NCBI GenBank assembly: GCA_002110485.1
Contig: MOWL01000070.1
Span: 372,001 to 436,000, forward strand
Direction: 5' to 3'
Origin: Emergomyces orientalis
Lineage: Eukaryota > Ascomycota > Eurotiomycetes > Onygenales > Ajellomycetaceae
Length of the DNA stretch: 64,000 nt
Shown here: piece after piece, positions 1-10,965 of the stretch
Position numbering within the stretch: position 1 is the stretch's first letter
Layout of the letters: each line of letters opens with the position of its first letter
Notes under the pieces: model-generated
Databases searched by the model: none
What the model saw: only the letters and a program-made list of their open reading frames with translations
What the model was told of the DNA's origin: nothing
Translations under genes and position numbers: made by a program

Positions 1-395
1 TTCACTCTCTTCCACCGGACTCTTCTCCCGCTTTAGCTTCTTTGTCCCAGGAGAGTCACTGTCGTTGTCGCTATGTGACTTTTCGGCTGAGCTATCCGCA
101 TCCGATCCCCCTTTTTCTGCCGCAGTAGGGGTCTCGCTCCTCTGACTTCCCTCGACCTTTGGTTCCTTGCCGGCCTCAACATCATCCATATCAACATCCT
201 TATCTCCATTCCCTAGCACCTCTTCATTCATCTCTGTTCTAGCTTCCTCTTCTTGTTCCTTTCTACTCCCTGGCCCAGACGAGAAGGCTAACGTAGACTG
301 TTTTTTCGGAAGCGATGGGGACCCAGCATTGGCACCGAAGAACTTCCTGCACATGCAAAGGGGGATATAGATTAGCAAGCAAGCACCACGTAGGC

Positions 396-429
<34 letters not shown>

Positions 430-618
430 TCAAAAACAAAAGCAACCTTGCTTAACATGTATTGAAAAGGGAACCCTCTGTTAACAACCAATATAGCATA
501 GACAAAAACACCAACCAAAACCACCACCCCATCACAACACACGCACGCACCCAATACTCAATTGTGGATCTCTAACATACCCCAAAGTAGCTTGCTTCGC
601 ACCACCTTTTTGCGCCAT
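1..618 (-). CDS. MSH6: DNA mismatch repair protein Msh6, N-terminal part (cut by window edge)
   Basis: Msh6 pairs with Msh2 to form MutS-alpha, the nuclear sensor of base mismatches and small loops. Exon 1 (618..581) starts MAQKGGAKQATLG. A 234-nt intron (347..580, GTATGT...TGCAG) follows, and exon 2 (346 to the window edge) continues KFFGANAGSP. The junction recreates QATLGKFF, a PCNA-binding PIP box (QxxLxxFF) at the extreme N-terminus, which is typical of Msh6. The rest seen here is the low-complexity, acidic and lysine-rich linker that precedes the mismatch-binding domain; a second QSTLAF stretch is a weaker PIP-like repeat. The MutS domains lie outside the window. The intron holds a 31-base homopolymer (T on the coding strand). 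Identification rests on PIP box position and linker character only, so another PCNA-binding protein is not fully excluded. Confidence 0.72.
397..427. repeat. poly(A) run of 31 bases inside the MSH6 intron
   Basis: Uninterrupted A397-A427, which is T31 on the coding strand. It lies about 50-80 nt upstream of the 3' splice site, where it can act as polypyrimidine tract. Mononucleotide runs of this length are unstable. Confidence 0.95.
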
Positions 619-2334
619 CTCCTCTCCTCCTCGAATCAATGACAAAGAACTATACGGAGTCGCAAAGCACGTATTCCGCAGAAACACAGGAAGAAAAGAG
701 GCGCAATCGGTTCTTCGAATCCGGGGCAAATAGATATCACCTGCGCAATTGACTGTAGAAAACGGCCTATCTCTTTCGTAAAGCGTGCTGACAATGATCC
801 GGCTCTGGTGCCGGCTTGGTAGCTGGTTCCACGGTGCGGTAGTAGTAGTTACGGCCACGGCTCCAAACCGGGATTGAATGGGAATATGCGACGAAGCGTA
901 GAATGGAGGAGAGCGCATCAATATATTTGTGCTTTTTGTTCCCTCCTTTTTTTTCTTTTCTTTCTTTTTCCCTTTCGCTCCTCCACGCAGTGAGAGGGGA
1001 ATGGGTATTTACTTTGTTCTATTTATTTGCTTTTTTTGCTTCTGTAGTTCATGGGTCGGGGGAAAGGTTTTGCGGAGTTGGGGGAAATTTCGAGGTATAG
1101 GGTGAGGAGCAATTGAATGCACGTCAAGGGAAAAGAAAGAATTAAAGAAGAGAAAACTAAAGAAGCAGACGGGGTTCAAGCCGTATTTATCTGCTGGTTC
1201 ATGCTGGGGGAATAGTGGAATGTGGATGTGATGTTGTCGTTGTCTAAATAGCTGAGGCTTCAGGCAACCAGCTGCGGCCTGGAATTCGATTTCGATTGCC
1301 CGTTTTGCAGCGACGTGCTGAGACGCGCCAGGTAGAAGAGCATCACGTGATATCGCGACTCCTGCGAATATTGGGTTCAAGTAAAAAGGGGAAAATCAGA
1401 GATTGCCGAGGAACACAGAACTATAAAGAGTTTACGCAGTAGAGGTGAGACAGGTTTTGCAATTACTGTCTATAGGTAGTAGAAGCAATTAACCTTGGCC
1501 ACTGCGGAACAAAATTTCCTGAAACTCCCTTTTAAGCGCAAACCAGAGCGAGGCTCGGGCAATGAAAATTTTACTGTTATTCTGACATGATGCTTTCTGA
1601 ATCTTGACCTTTGTGAGTAGAACATATCTTCCCTTGGAATGGTGGGAGGTGAGGGAATCGCCAGACAATAATGTCTATCTAGTTTCCTACTTTTAAAAAA
1701 AAAAGGAATTATGTATAACGTACATTGAGTTCCTTTTTTTTACGGTTAAGGAGGAACACAATGCGAGGGGGGTGTCGAAAACAGTAAAACAGGAATGGAA
1801 AGGGAAGATCTGATAATATTAACCTTGAAACTATCAAAGTGCAAGAGAGGGGAACGAGAGAATCAATGGCAATGGTATGTTTGACAGACCGCAGATTTCA
1901 ATAGAAAGCTAACCCAAGAAATGGTAAACTACGGTGCATAATCCTTTACGAAGCTTTTAACTTGCGCATGGTATAAGTAATTTATATTGGTGGTTGCGCT
2001 ATAGAATTTTGTACCTGAGCAAGTACCTGTGTGTTTGGGTTTGCTAAAATATACATAGAGATTTCAAGACCATCTAAGGTCAACAGGATTAAAACGGCTG
2101 TTGTACATCAGTTGGCGTCATATATTCAGAGGCCCGTTATTTCATATTTTCCCCTGGTAAATATTGAAGAAGAAGCCGGGGGAACAATAGTTAATGGCAA
2201 TTAGATGACGACAAGAAAGAAAAAAGTGCAAAAGGACATGAGAAGTGAAATCATCGACATGGCTAGGAAATGCCCGTGAGTGTTTTTCTGAGATGCAGAT
2301 ACATTTGGATGATCGTCAAGCTGGTGGAAATTAT
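619..2334. other. intergenic region between MSH6 and the CFEM gene
   Basis: No convincing coding region. It holds the MSH6 upstream region (pyrimidine-rich near 940-980) and the 3' flank of the CFEM gene. Short open frames overlap on both strands without recognisable motifs. Confidence 0.6.
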
Positions 2335-3192
2335 TCAAAGAATCAGGGCAAGGAGACCGACGTAGATAACACCACTATGCACTGATGACAGCAGATTTGC
2401 AGTTCCAAGGAATGGCTCTATGCTACTGCTGGAAGCAGCGGCTGATGGGGTGATCTTTGGGTCCAGATAGGTGACGCCGCCCGATGCAATAGGAAGAATG
2501 GTCATAGAGGTTGGATTGGAAGTTGCGGTGCCTTGAGCCCCAGCATTGGGAGGTACACCGGGAACAGATGGGAGAGGAGGAAGAGGTGGAACGCTTGGCA
2601 GTTCAGGCAAAGGGGGAATAGTCACCGAAGGGAGTTCGGGGAGAGGGGGGATGGTTACTGAAGGCACTTCAGGAAGAGGGAGCGATGGCACTTCGACTGA
2701 GGGAACTGGAATGGTAATATCTGCTTCAGTGGCGGGAGGAACAGGAGCGCCTGGAATTCCAAAAGTGACAATTGGTCATGAGTCAAAGAAGGGATAGAAA
2801 ATATATAAAAAGGGGTAGCTGATTGGCACGTACCAGCACTGCCACAGACTTCACGACCAGCTTTGGTCATGGCATCGATTTCCTCAGGCTTGCACTTTTT
2901 AGCGCAATTCATGAGTTCACGCTGGTAGTCTTTGCTCTGGCAAAGGCAAGCAACATCACCATTGGAGCAGCCAAATTCCTTGGCCCTCCCAGCTGTCTCC
3001 ATGATGCAAGATTTCTGTAGAAGGGGCAGGTTAACAAGAGATGCTACAATGGCACAAGTAAGAGTTAGGGAACGCAGTACAATGAGGCAAATCACGTACA
3101 GGGCATTGTGGAAGGTTGAAGACCGGGCTCATGTCTTGACAGATGGCCGTGGTGGTCAGGAGGAGACCAGCGATGGCAATGAGGGGCTTCAT
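2335..3192 (-). CDS. CFEM-domain protein, secreted and probably GPI-anchored
   Basis: CFEM proteins are fungal surface or secreted proteins; some bind haem for iron capture. Three exons: 3192..3100, 3014..2834 and 2750..2335 (229 aa), with GTACGT donors and CTACAG/TTCCAG acceptors. The start MKPLIAIAGLLLTTTAICQD is a signal peptide. Residues about 30-92 carry the eight-cysteine CFEM pattern (QC, SC, GC, AC, LC, NC, KC, VC) with an Asp in the SNGDVACLC loop, the position used for haem iron in characterised members. A Pro/Leu/Ser/Val-rich stalk follows with two copies of VTIPPLPELPS. The C-terminus is Ser/Ala-rich and ends in a hydrophobic tail (VIYVGLLALIL) typical of GPI attachment. Haem binding is inference; surface location is well supported. 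Confidence 0.9.
2575..2680 (-). repeat. imperfect tandem repeat coding a Pro/Leu stalk
   Basis: The CFEM protein stalk contains VTIPPLPELPS twice in tandem, followed by decayed copies (VPPLPPLPS). On the plus strand this is a GGA/GGG-rich imperfect minisatellite. Copy number is likely to vary between strains, changing how far the domain stands off the wall. Confidence 0.75.
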
Positions 3193-4641
3193 GGTGCTTG
3201 CTTTCACGATTCTAGTGGAGAAGAGGTGACGTGGCGCGTTCCAAAGGAAGCAGTGAGGATGAGATGAAGGGTGCTGTTTTGCTCTTTTAACAACTGAGAT
3301 TCTGGAGACAAGAGTGATGGAATGCTAATTATTGGCTGATGGATAGATGGAGATGGTGATGCTGAACCTGATGAAGATCAAGAGGAGGAGAAGAGGTTGA
3401 CAAGGAAAAGAAGAAGAAAGAAGAAGAACAAAAGAGGAGAGATTTAAATACCTAGGTAGGGAGAGGGGAAGGAGAGGGGAGGGGAGTGAATGCTTACGCT
3501 AGCCCCCTTGGGAACGGCGAGACAACGTCCACGGCTGGGTGTACTTCTAACAAATTGTATGTGGCAGAGTATGGAGTGGGAGTTCTTTAGCAGGATACAT
3601 TCTGTATCAACAACGTGCATTCGTCCCTAGTAGAGTATAAGTGGGAAAATATGTTCACAATAAAAATAGGAGGTAAAAGGGGGTGAAAAGGTGCATATTA
3701 AGGATCAAGATACAAGTCTAATATAAGAAAAACACGCAAAAGACGGCGGGGTAATTATAGATATAAACAGGGACAGCTAGCATCCATGGATGGCAGAGGC
3801 AATAGTCATTCATGTACTGAAAGCGATATCATCAATGGCTGGCAGACAAAAGGGGTGAAGATGAGCCCAGTAGTCTGTATATAGGGAGGTTACGATAACA
3901 GGCAAGCAGCCAGGACAGGATGGCCCTGAGCCTCATGAAAGGAAAAACAAAGGTATGGTAACATAGATAGGAGAATATGCCAAAAAGTTGAAGTTTGTAT
4001 ACCTAAGTGTATGAGGAAGGTTCAATACTGTCTGTAATGCTTCCAGCGAACGGATATCATGTTCAAATCAGCAAAATGGGTAGGGCAGCACATAAACCTG
4101 GGGCTGTGAACGCTTTCTAATGCTCCAACAAAAAAGGGCTGAATGAAAAAGGAGGAGATTGATATTTCTCTACCTCAGGCCATCTTATATGCCAAACGGA
4201 TACCCCGTTTCGTTCAACCAAGAATAGTTGAACGGTTATGTATACGGTGTGTGATAATATCGATGTTGTGAATATCGAAATAATCTATGTTCAGGGTATA
4301 TAGTGGTATTCCAAATCATCACCTTAAGCTCGAAGGTATACATGGTAAATGATAAAGTATTACCAATACGAATAACTCCAGCTTCTGAATGCATCCAATA
4401 ACCACAATCAGTGTGGTGCATAGATGCTTCAACATCCGTCTAGGGTGCGGTGCATTAGAGACTTTCCGAGTGGGCGTTTTGATTCAAGCTTATCAGGGGG
4501 AGTGCGCTTGCAACGGCTTAAAATTGAAACAAGTCGATGTAGCCGTGGGACTCTAAAAGGCCTGCAAAGACTCCCATATACACGAGCTGTCATGAAATCC
4601 AGGTCGATTTTTTTTTTTAACAAAAAAAATTGCGTGCCCAT
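3193..4641. other. intergenic region upstream of the CFEM gene
   Basis: About 1.4 kb. Bases 3380-3490 are purine-rich on the plus strand (pyrimidine-rich on the CFEM coding strand), with an A/T box (TATTTAAATC on the minus strand) near 3441-3450 that could be a TATA element. The rest holds no supported gene; 4604-4629 is a T/A homopolymer patch just beyond the receptor gene stop. Confidence 0.55.
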
Positions 4642-7600
4642 TCAGGTTCCTGGGTAGAGGTGCATATTAGAAACAGGAGGAGAGCCAGGAGGGGTCTTTT
4701 CCCTTGGCTTTATCTTCGAGAACAAACTTGACAACCGCGAGTGTCTTGTTTTCTTTGGCGGGGTCTGAAAGGCGCCACTGTTGGGCGCTGGTACCACGAC
4801 ATATGGCGGCGCCCCAACAATCGGTTGTGCACTGCCTGGTGCGACCCGTTGATTACCCCTGTGGGCTATGTACGAAGACCCCACAGCGCCTGCGTTGGAA
4901 TGATATTCTGTCGTATTATATTGAGGGTTTCCTGAATATTGAGAGTTTCCTGAATGCCAATCAATATTCGAAGTGGACGACGCTGCAGAGTGCGCTCGTG
5001 AAACATTATCGCCATTGTGCCTCCCAGGAATTTGGAGGTACGAGTCGCTCATGTAGCGGCCTTGCGGCGCCAACACGCTCGCCGCCGGCTCGATCAAATC
5101 CTCAAGCTCGGAAACATCAAATCTGGAATCTCCCCCAAACACGATGGAGATAAGGTCCATGGTCGTGCATTTCCCTGGAACCAATCTTGCCGAATTTATT
5201 CCTTCGATGTAACCAGAACATATTGTTCGGGGATCCGCCCTTCGAAGTAGGAGTAATCTTATGATCTCGAACCATGACTTTGCTTGTTCGGAAAACTTAT
5301 CTTTCGCCCTGAAGCTGAGTAGGTGGATAGAAACTACACAACGAGCCCATACAGTCTCGCCCCCATCCATGTCGTTTGGAGAAGCGCCTCTGTCGAGTAG
5401 GAATTGTACCATTTTCACTCTGGGTTCCTGGTAGTGGATACCTTCCAGCCAGTTCATATTGGCGGTACTGGGGGGTCTTGTGGCCGTCATTGCAAATGCT
5501 AGTAATGGCCTACCAGCACGGCTGAGTGAAATCCCTGAGGGTAACTTTTGCTCAAGATATGAGATTAGGCCATATTGAACACACAGAGTAACGAAATCGT
5601 TGCTCCACGTCGGCTCGAAACCGAACCGATAGCCTGTATTCACCCAATGCACAGTAGAATTGCAACGTCTCTTCACAATTGCGGCCTCTCTAAAATGAGC
5701 AGCCGCTCTATCCAGCTCATCCAAAAGGTCGACTTGTGTTCCGCGGGAGATACTTCCTCCCACGCGGCGAATGTGGTATAGCATGTCGAATACAAGAGCC
5801 CATAAAGCCTGGAAGTTGCCCTCTGAATGTGCTGAGCGCCGGAGGCCTTTGATCCGAGCAACGCATGCCCGAGACAAAGTCAAATTTGCATCAAATTCGG
5901 GAGTGTCCACTGCAACAAGCTGCACCTCTACCGTTGGCGTGCGCAAGAAATCGCGGACCGTCCGATGCAGGAAATCAACCTCGTAATAGACTACTTCATC
6001 CACCACTCCGTCTATATTGGAATATGAATCACAGCTCTTTCCACGGCGGGATTCCAACAACCCTTTGCACCTACTATTGAGTCTCCGCTCAATTTCTTCG
6101 CAGCGAATGGTCTCTTCTTCCATCGACATCGGGTTTATCGCCGTTTTCAGTGCAAAGTCAGGGTCAGATTCATCCAGGTAGGAGAAAGTCAAAACAGCCA
6201 GCGGTTTCGGGGCCTCGAGTGCTAGGCGAAATAATTGTGAAGCCTGTTTGAGGTAGAAAGGGTCTAATCCTGTCAGAATATGGAAGAAGTATTGCTCGAG
6301 GTCAACCGGGATACGGTCAAGCCTTATTTGAAGGTCATCCATTCGGTCAGCGTCGGTGAGCCCTTCCATTAGTGATCTGACCACAAGGTAGACCCAAAGA
6401 AATACGCCGGAGGCTTTGTTAACGATTTCGGTCACTAGTTTGGGTGCGCGTGCTGGCTCCATAGATAATGCTCTTGAAAACCTCGGGTGGTTGTATAGAG
6501 AATCATGAGTGAAAGCTTTGATATCGTCGTGCGTTAAATCCTGCAACGTTAGTTTCGGACAATTCTGGAAAGCATCCTGGAAAAGGAGCCACGGGCGGCT
6601 GGCAGCGAGTATTTTGATGTTATGTCCCCGGCTCATATCAACAAGCATGTCGATGAGGCTTTGGTGATCACCATCAAACTCATCAAGCCCGTCGATGAGG
6701 AAACAAAACTTGGATTCGAACTTGGTATCGAGAAGTAGTTGGAATGCATTCATAAGCTCTGAAATCGTCCAAGAGAAATTTGATTTTCCGTGCTTACTGT
6801 AGTACTGTACTTGAGCCGGAAGGACTTTCGGGATAAGACTCGGCTTTTGTGATAGAATTTTGTGGAGTAAGCTCTGGAGCAGCCCCAGCTGTGATTTTTG
6901 CATTGCCGTGCCCGGATTCCAGAAATAGAAGCTTGCAAACACAATGTTCAATGGTGATGCCCACTTCTCCAAATATTCTAAAGTGCGCTTGTCCTGGTCG
7001 ATATATTTCATTAAGGTAGACTTTCCCGATCCAGCCTTCCCACACATCCAGTATATACCGTTTCCCTTGCAAAGCCAATGCTTCAGGTTATCCCAGCGAA
7101 CACGGTCCCCGGTTTTGTCTTCCAGGGTCCAATTGAATGTCCTTTTATGTGCGCTTGAAATCCATTCACGTCGGTCTTGCATATTCGGGTAATACAAGCT
7201 AGTGAGGATTTCTTCTTTCATCTTCGTCGCCGAGCCACGAGAGACCATTTCCGAAAGTAATCGAGAGACAGTTGACACGTCTTCTTGTTTGGTGGGGTTG
7301 TAATTCGAGCGTCGGATAGCGTCCAGGATTTGGAAACGAGTCTGCCGAGATTCGTCGAGAATTCTCGACTCGGACTCAATAATACCATGCTTGACTGCGT
7401 CCACATTTTCATCTAGAGCGGTCTGTTTGGCGCTGGTGATCACAAGCAGAACGACGACAATCTGTTCACGGTATTGTTTGAGACGGCTGTATAGCTCCTG
7501 GATCTCATCTCGACCCAGAGTGCTTTTCAAAGCTTGTCTAACACTCTTCCAGCGTTTATGAGTCCCCTGCACTTTTGCAATTTGTAGGGCCTTGATCAGT

Positions 7601-7869
7601 TCCTCACCGATCTGGTTGCAGTGCACTGTTAAACTCTCCAATGCTTTCTCGTCCTCGGAAACGGCAAAAGCGCAGACCTTGCGAGATCTGTTTTGGAGCC
7701 GCCTATTCAATGAGATTAAGTTTTGGGCGATAGAATCCAATTCGATATTATGCACCTCAGCACCCTCGGCAGAGGTGTATATGTCGTGCGCCTTGGCAAC
7801 CAGCTTGATTCCGAAGTCGAGCAGCTGCACAACATTGGCCGCAAGGCTGACGGCACCGACAGGGTCCAT
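4642..7869 (-). CDS. NACHT-domain STAND protein (fungal NOD-like receptor)
   Basis: Intronless, 1075 aa. Fungal NLRs sense non-self or cellular cues and can trigger programmed cell death (heterokaryon incompatibility). Residues 1-230 resemble the Helo-like 'fungal N-terminal domain of STAND proteins' (MDPVGAVSLAANVVQLL start, amphipathic helices). The NACHT NTPase follows: Walker A GKAGSGKST at 277-285, Walker B LIDGLDEFDG at 391-400, and a sensor-like LAASRPW at 421-427. A helical winged region comes next. Near residues 830-930 two stretches (VKMVQFLLDRGASPND and FEIIRLLLLRRADP) look like decayed ankyrin repeats. The last 120 residues are Ser/Gln/Asn-rich and basic. There is no array of WD40, TPR or near-identical ankyrin repeats. 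The start at 7869 opens the family-like N-terminus. The partner and ligand are unknown. Confidence 0.85.
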   Translation of the reverse strand: MDPVGAVSLAANVVQLLDFGIKLVAKAHDIYTSAEGAEVHNIELDSIAQNLISLNRRLQNRSRKVCAFAVSEDEKALESLTVHCNQIGEELIKALQIAKVQGTHKRWKSVRQALKSTLGRDEIQELYSRLKQYREQIVVVLLVITSAKQTALDENVDAVKHGIIESESRILDESRQTRFQILDAIRRSNYNPTKQEDVSTVSRLLSEMVSRGSATKMKEEILTSLYYPNMQDRREWISSAHKRTFNWTLEDKTGDRVRWDNLKHWLCKGNGIYWMCGKAGSGKSTLMKYIDQDKRTLEYLEKWASPLNIVFASFYFWNPGTAMQKSQLGLLQSLLHKILSQKPSLIPKVLPAQVQYYSKHGKSNFSWTISELMNAFQLLLDTKFESKFCFLIDGLDEFDGDHQSLIDMLVDMSRGHNIKILAASRPWLLFQDAFQNCPKLTLQDLTHDDIKAFTHDSLYNHPRFSRALSMEPARAPKLVTEIVNKASGVFLWVYLVVRSLMEGLTDADRMDDLQIRLDRIPVDLEQYFFHILTGLDPFYLKQASQLFRLALEAPKPLAVLTFSYLDESDPDFALKTAINPMSMEEETIRCEEIERRLNSRCKGLLESRRGKSCDSYSNIDGVVDEVVYYEVDFLHRTVRDFLRTPTVEVQLVAVDTPEFDANLTLSRACVARIKGLRRSAHSEGNFQALWALVFDMLYHIRRVGGSISRGTQVDLLDELDRAAAHFREAAIVKRRCNSTVHWVNTGYRFGFEPTWSNDFVTLCVQYGLISYLEQKLPSGISLSRAGRPLLAFAMTATRPPSTANMNWLEGIHYQEPRVKMVQFLLDRGASPNDMDGGETVWARCVVSIHLLSFRAKDKFSEQAKSWFEIIRLLLLRRADPRTICSGYIEGINSARLVPGKCTTMDLISIVFGGDSRFDVSELEDLIEPAASVLAPQGRYMSDSYLQIPGRHNGDNVSRAHSAASSTSNIDWHSGNSQYSGNPQYNTTEYHSNAGAVGSSYIAHRGNQRVAPGSAQPIVGAPPYVVVPAPNSGAFQTPPKKTRHSRLSSLFSKIKPREKTPPGSPPVSNMHLYPGT

Positions 7870-8558
7870 GGCTGTGCTAAGGGCGTCCGACCCAACAGGA
7901 ATTTTGAGGTGAAAATAATAAACTTTTTTTCAAGGTTTACCGATATCTCTTCAGAAATAAGTATGACAAGAAAACCCATCCTCTTCCGTGGAGAGTAGAG
8001 CGAAAACACAATTGCAAGCGGTTGTTACCCTCATCTTGGAGAGCCCCACAACCCCTCATCCTGGGGTTTAAAGTCCGTAGCAAAATAAGGCCATGAGGTT
8101 CCAATTCCATTCTGTCGAATCAGCTGTCGTTGTTGCGTAGCCTTGCATATTGTCCTCCTGTCAGTGCGTTTTGGTGTTCGAGTTTGTTTTGCGGTTGGTT
8201 GGTTCGTTCCAGCGCACTGCCCAGGCAGTTGAAGAAGGATCAACGTGTCAATTTTCCCCTAAAAAGAATCGAATCACCCTCGGGCTACACTATCCATGTA
8301 AAATAATACATTGCTGACATGGGTGCCTCGTATATTCTCTTCAGCTCAAAGGCGCTGACCTGGACGAAGTTTTCGTTATGTTTCTCCTGTCTAAGCCAGG
8401 AGCTACACTAATTTATAGTGATGTGTGAGGAGTTGAATTGTAGGGCATGAAATCCAGGATTTCTGGGTACTCAAAAGCACGCGGCATATATGAGTAAAGT
8501 ATTCAATACAAAGTTTACTCTGAAGATATATATATGATTTATTAGCCCTTTCTCCCCG
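7870..8558. other. intergenic region between the receptor and amine oxidase genes
   Basis: Contains the receptor gene's upstream region and the amine oxidase 3' flank. Both genes run on the minus strand, so the receptor promoter must lie here. No motif or gene recognised. Confidence 0.5.
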
Positions 8559-10965
8559 TTAGACTTCCAGTCTTGGATTAAACCCCAAAACTGGCTCCTC
8601 AATCCGAATTTTGCACTGGGGAAGCTCCACACCGTAAGCTTCAAAATCCAACTTCTCACTCTCCTGGTCCACCACCACCCAGCGCCGATTCATCAAATCA
8701 CCATCCTGTGCCCGGTCGAAGAAATTATGCGGCGCCAAAACCATACTAGCATACGCTTCGCTAAACAGCGTCACAGGCACATCCTCAGAGCGGGTAAAAT
8801 GGTGCATGCCCATATTCATCCATATGACCAGATCTTCTTGGTCTAGAGACTCTTCGTCGAAGAACTTACTGAAATCCAGTTGCGGTTTCCAGGCTAAATT
8901 AGTATTTTGGACCGAGTTTGCGAGGGGCTCATTGTCATGTTGGCGCGTCACGGCGAGATGTTGTTTGGCAAATTCAGAGTTCTTGCGGGAAAAGGGGGAA
9001 TTGAAGATTGGTAGGTGAACGTTGGAGCGACCAGGAACGATCCGGTACCCACGGTTTTCGCCCCAGGAGTTCTTCTTTTCTCTATTCACCACACGGTACA
9101 TGACCTGGTTATTTGGTTCATGGTTCAACCGGGCTTCTTTTTCCAGGAAACTGGTTGAAACCTCAATTTGCTCAAAGACGCCTAGCTCAGGGAACCACGG
9201 CTGCGATTGCTCTGCGGCCACTAGTTTACTGATTTCGAAGGAGTTAGAGGAGTCGACGATGTCAAAGTCGGCTTTCCAAGTCAGGATGTGGCTGTGGAGC
9301 GAGCCTTGGGTACCTTGCTGGATTCGAGGGCCCCATTTCTTCTGCGATTTATAATAGGGGCTAGACTGCAGGTAGCCGCTAGCACGGACTGAGATTTCAA
9401 GTGACCCATCGACGTGGAATGCATAATCAAACATGTAGTCGTAATTGTCAACCGTAGCCACGGCGCGTGTTACGAGCGCATTGCCCTTGACTACGCCAAG
9501 GTTTGTAAATCCCCACATAGACTCTTCATCACCAGAGCGGTGGCGGGAAAGAGGGAATCCGATGTCAGTTTCAAAAATACAGAGGGAGTCCGGGTTGATG
9601 ACAGTGTGGTTTCCCTCATGATAAGTCAGGTTCAGAAAAGTGGACCCAAACGGGCAATCATAGCCTTCAAGCAGGATTCCCATCTCAGTGCCTAAACTAT
9701 AGTGGCTATCATGAAAGGCTGCGGTAGGGGTCAGTTTTGCACATCCTGATTTTATGGCGTAGGGGGAGAAGACAATACTGACATGAGCTCGCCACCAGGG
9801 GCTGGTTTCCTCCATACTGAGCCAGGGCTTCCTGAAGCGACAACTCATACAAAATGCGTTCACCCTTGAATCTGATATCAAAGAACATGAGGCCTAAAGA
9901 GCGGCTGTGTGCCATATAGAAAGACCAGCCCATATACTCCACGTACCGCTGCTCTTTATCCAACTTATACCTTTTCCCGCCCAGCTCAAGGAGAGTCGAA
10001 GAAAACTTCGTATCCAACTCACGAGTTCCCATCTCAGTCTTACGATCCAGTAAAGCCCAGGAGCCGTCTCTAGTCTGATCAAACTCCTGTTTAAGCTCCC
10101 CAGCCTCAAATGCTAGTGTCAAATCATCGACGGTAGGAAAGAACCGTTCTTTGGTCACAAATCCTTTTACGGAATAAGTGGATGGGTCTGTTCCAGCCCA
10201 GTCAACTAGGAGAAAGAAGTCCAATGGAGTCATGAACGGGTTTGTTGGAAACCGAAACATAATGTTGAGAAACGCTTGTTTTCCATCAAATGAAACAGGA
10301 TCCGTATAGGTGGGCATTAGCGTCGTCCTGTTATCGTCCTTGCCATGATACATGCCTCCTTGGAACAGGGTAGACGTAACATGAGCAATACTAGACATAA
10401 CGGAAGTGATTAGTGGTTCCACTGCCTTTTCACGTACATCGTCGAAGGTGCGAGCATTAAAAGGTACAGAGCCGCCCATCCCTCCATTATAAATGTAATC
10501 AAGAGGTTCGACAGTGGTTTTAGAGGATACTGGAAGTGGCCCAACCATGTACTCCTGAGACCTAGGGTCTTCCCTTCCCCCTTCGAAAATGATAGCCCGG
10601 GCGTACTTCGGAGGCGGAGGATTGTCACCGTCGATATAAGCAAGCACTTCAGATTTGTTCGTTGGCAACGCATCAATCCAAAAGACATAATTGTCAGTGA
10701 TAGCTGCGCTGTCAGGGTATGTTAGGTTGAGGCCAGTGGCAGGGTCATGCAGACGCTCCCAAACAGCAAGATTTTCTTCGGCGCTAATTCCTGCCCAGAC
10801 ATTGGATTTTGGAGCTTTGGTGGCAGGAACGGGTTCAGAGAGACAAAAATCTTCCTGCCCGTACTCGATACGACGCTTGTTTGATTTGGGTCGTTCATTG
10901 GCAAACGCGCATGATGAACCGACGAGTTGGATTAAACCCGAGGTCGAAAAAAACTTCGATAGCAT
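8559..10965 (-). CDS. copper amine oxidase with signal peptide
   Basis: Oxidises primary amines to aldehydes with release of ammonia and hydrogen peroxide, using copper and the self-made cofactor topaquinone. Two exons, 10965..9783 and 9718..8559 (780 aa). A 64-nt intron (GTCAGT...CGCAG with an ACTGAC branch site) resolves what otherwise looks like a frameshift; joining gives VASSSFHDSHYSLGTEM. The topaquinone motif NYDY is present (Tyr about 487). The Asp in FHDSHYSLG (about 398) fits the catalytic base, and HSH (about 536-538) plus the His-rich GMHHF fit the copper ligands. The N-terminus (MLSKFFSTSGLIQLVGSSCAFA) looks like a signal peptide, so the enzyme is probably secreted or vacuolar. 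No key residue is missing. Substrate preference cannot be read from the sequence. Confidence 0.93.

Noticed and set aside
9709..9881. Apparent frameshift in the copper amine oxidase gene
   Set aside because: A 64-nt intron with GTCAGT donor, ACTGAC branch site and CGCAG acceptor joins the frames and restores the family sequence.
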